Positions 20,005-21,115 of a stretch of DNA of 21,115 nucleotides are shown in pieces (within the stretch, counting starts at the first letter, position 1; each line of letters starts with the position of its first letter). The notes beneath the pieces were generated by a model. The model saw only the letters and a program-made list of their open reading frames with translations, searched no databases and had not been told where the DNA came from. Source of the stretch: Silene noctiflora (Eukaryota; Streptophyta; Magnoliopsida; Caryophyllales; Caryophyllaceae); NCBI GenBank assembly GCA_009801015.1, contig VHZZ01002985.1, forward strand, positions 25,438-46,552, read 5' to 3'. The position numbers and the translations under genes are program-made.

Positions 20005-21115
20005 AAACGAACTTCGTCCCCGAAGTTCAAACCATACCTCCATAACATGCACACCTACCATCCTACCATCCAACATCATACCACTCTTATCTTCTATCCT
20101 CGACACTCACTCACTCAACCAAGTCTACCTCAGCAACGCAGCTCACAACCTAACATCAACCGTAGAATCGCCTTATCTAATTCTACCATTATAATTCCCC
20201 AAACGAGAGCGTCTACCAAAAAGGAATGTTACATTCTACCACCCTTAAAAGAACTTCGTCCTCGAAGTTTACTCATACCTACCGCCTAATCTACGTCCAT
20301 TCGGTTCAAAAACACAATGTCGCGGCCACCACCATTACTTTTAACAATATCGAACCACAAGTGCATTCTTAGTTCTACACCAAGACTCAAAACTTCTAAA
20401 TATAACACCAAGACCCAAAACTTCTAAATATACCGCCGTAGTTAGAACCATCAAACTCTTTTGTCGCATCCTACTCCTTTTAAAGCAAATGTTACGTCCT
20501 CGTAACTCAACTAATACTAGCCCCTCCTTGATTTCTTCCCGTTACCACCCTCTCACGCCACAGATAGCCGACTATAACCTCAACACCGACTACCATTTTC
20601 CTATCCAAGGCTCTCTCCCTCTAATAGCTCTCATACTCATAACATTCTGTACACCAGCTAACCTTTACCACAAAATCCTTAACACAACAATTCCTTCACT
20701 CTTTAACTTTACCGCGCCACCACGTTCTTCTCTATACCCGCACCTATCCCCAAAATCATAACCCACATACCACACTTGTCACACACACATTAGATCCTCA
20801 AATCTTCAGCTCAGTACACACATGCTCCAGCAATTACTTGCCACAACTATGTTAATAAAGGACTCATCTAACATAACATCGAAAGTAATCCAACAACCTC
20901 CCACATCTAAGTTTCACCACAAGATATCACTGTATGACAGCAACGACCACACGTGCAACTTTATTCCATATTATACTTAATTCTTACCCACAAACCGAAA
21001 ACACAGAAAACATCGCTAGACAAGATAACAACTGATATGCCCATACTAGACTGACAAATTCTTTCAAAAGTTCGCCTCACAAGTATCCCACCTACTCCAC
21101 CACAACCGATGACAT
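19990..21115 (-). mobile_element. Internal 3' region of LTR retrotransposon 2 (partial)
   Basis: This is the part of the element between pol and the 3' LTR. I see no sizeable minus-strand open frame, and the plus-strand frames are short and rich in Ser/Thr/Pro from CT-rich sequence. Three hairpins with a TCCY loop recur at about 240-bp intervals, at 20009-20028, 20251-20269 and 20491-20506. The region is thus a long non-coding 3' tail. The element continues beyond the right edge. Confidence 0.6.

Overview
This window looks like nuclear DNA from a flowering plant, most likely a core eudicot. The evidence is spliced genes with GT-AG introns, a plant-type ribosomal-protein promoter (telo-box plus site II), a BC10/DUF266-type glycosyltransferase, an IAA-amino-acid hydrolase ending in HDEL, a plant LINE carrying zf-RVT and RNase H domains, and LTR retrotransposons primed by initiator tRNA-Met. 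Caryophyllales is a guess from the general look of the repeats. It rests on no diagnostic sequence.

Layout. Positions 1-1870 are the 5' end of a minus-strand LTR retrotransposon: internal leader at 1-518, primer-binding site at 519-530 and 5' LTR at 534-1870. Positions 18657-21115 are the 3' end of a second, related minus-strand element: 3' LTR at 18657-19989, a polypurine tract just outside it, then internal 3' sequence running off the window. Between them lies a 16.8-kb island holding three intact-looking genes and several smaller insertions. The genes are ribosomal protein eS30 (RPS30, + strand, three exons, 2446-4173), a Golgi-type GT14/BC10-like glycosyltransferase (+ strand, two exons, 5583-7216) and an ILR1-like auxin-conjugate amidohydrolase (- strand, five exons, 13100-8318). 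The last two converge on a 1.1-kb spacer that contains a Stowaway-like MITE. A decayed, 5'-truncated LINE lies upstream of the hydrolase at about 13696-17250. A SINE with clear target-site duplications follows at 17302-17483.

The most interesting observation is inside intron 2 of RPS30. Two diverged copies of a ~137-nt sequence, 783 bp apart, each fold by eye into a complete box H/ACA snoRNA: hairpin, H box, hairpin, ACA-type box. The spacings are 14 and 15 nt from the guide pockets to the boxes, and the guide pockets are identical between copies. The 3' hairpin can pair with the segment CGGGUGACGGAG, which I recall from plant 18S rRNA. The ribosomal-protein gene therefore appears to host a duplicated rRNA-modification guide. 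This was not computed.

The second notable structure is in the U3 end of both LTRs. It is an array of palindromes of the form ACTCGAYCGAGT at about 19-21 bp steps with a shared 51-bp gap, lying just upstream of a TATA box in the better-preserved LTR. A further array with a strict 19-bp period sits in the leader at 1-76.

The three genes are not obviously functionally related. They act in cytosolic translation, Golgi glycosylation and ER auxin-conjugate hydrolysis.
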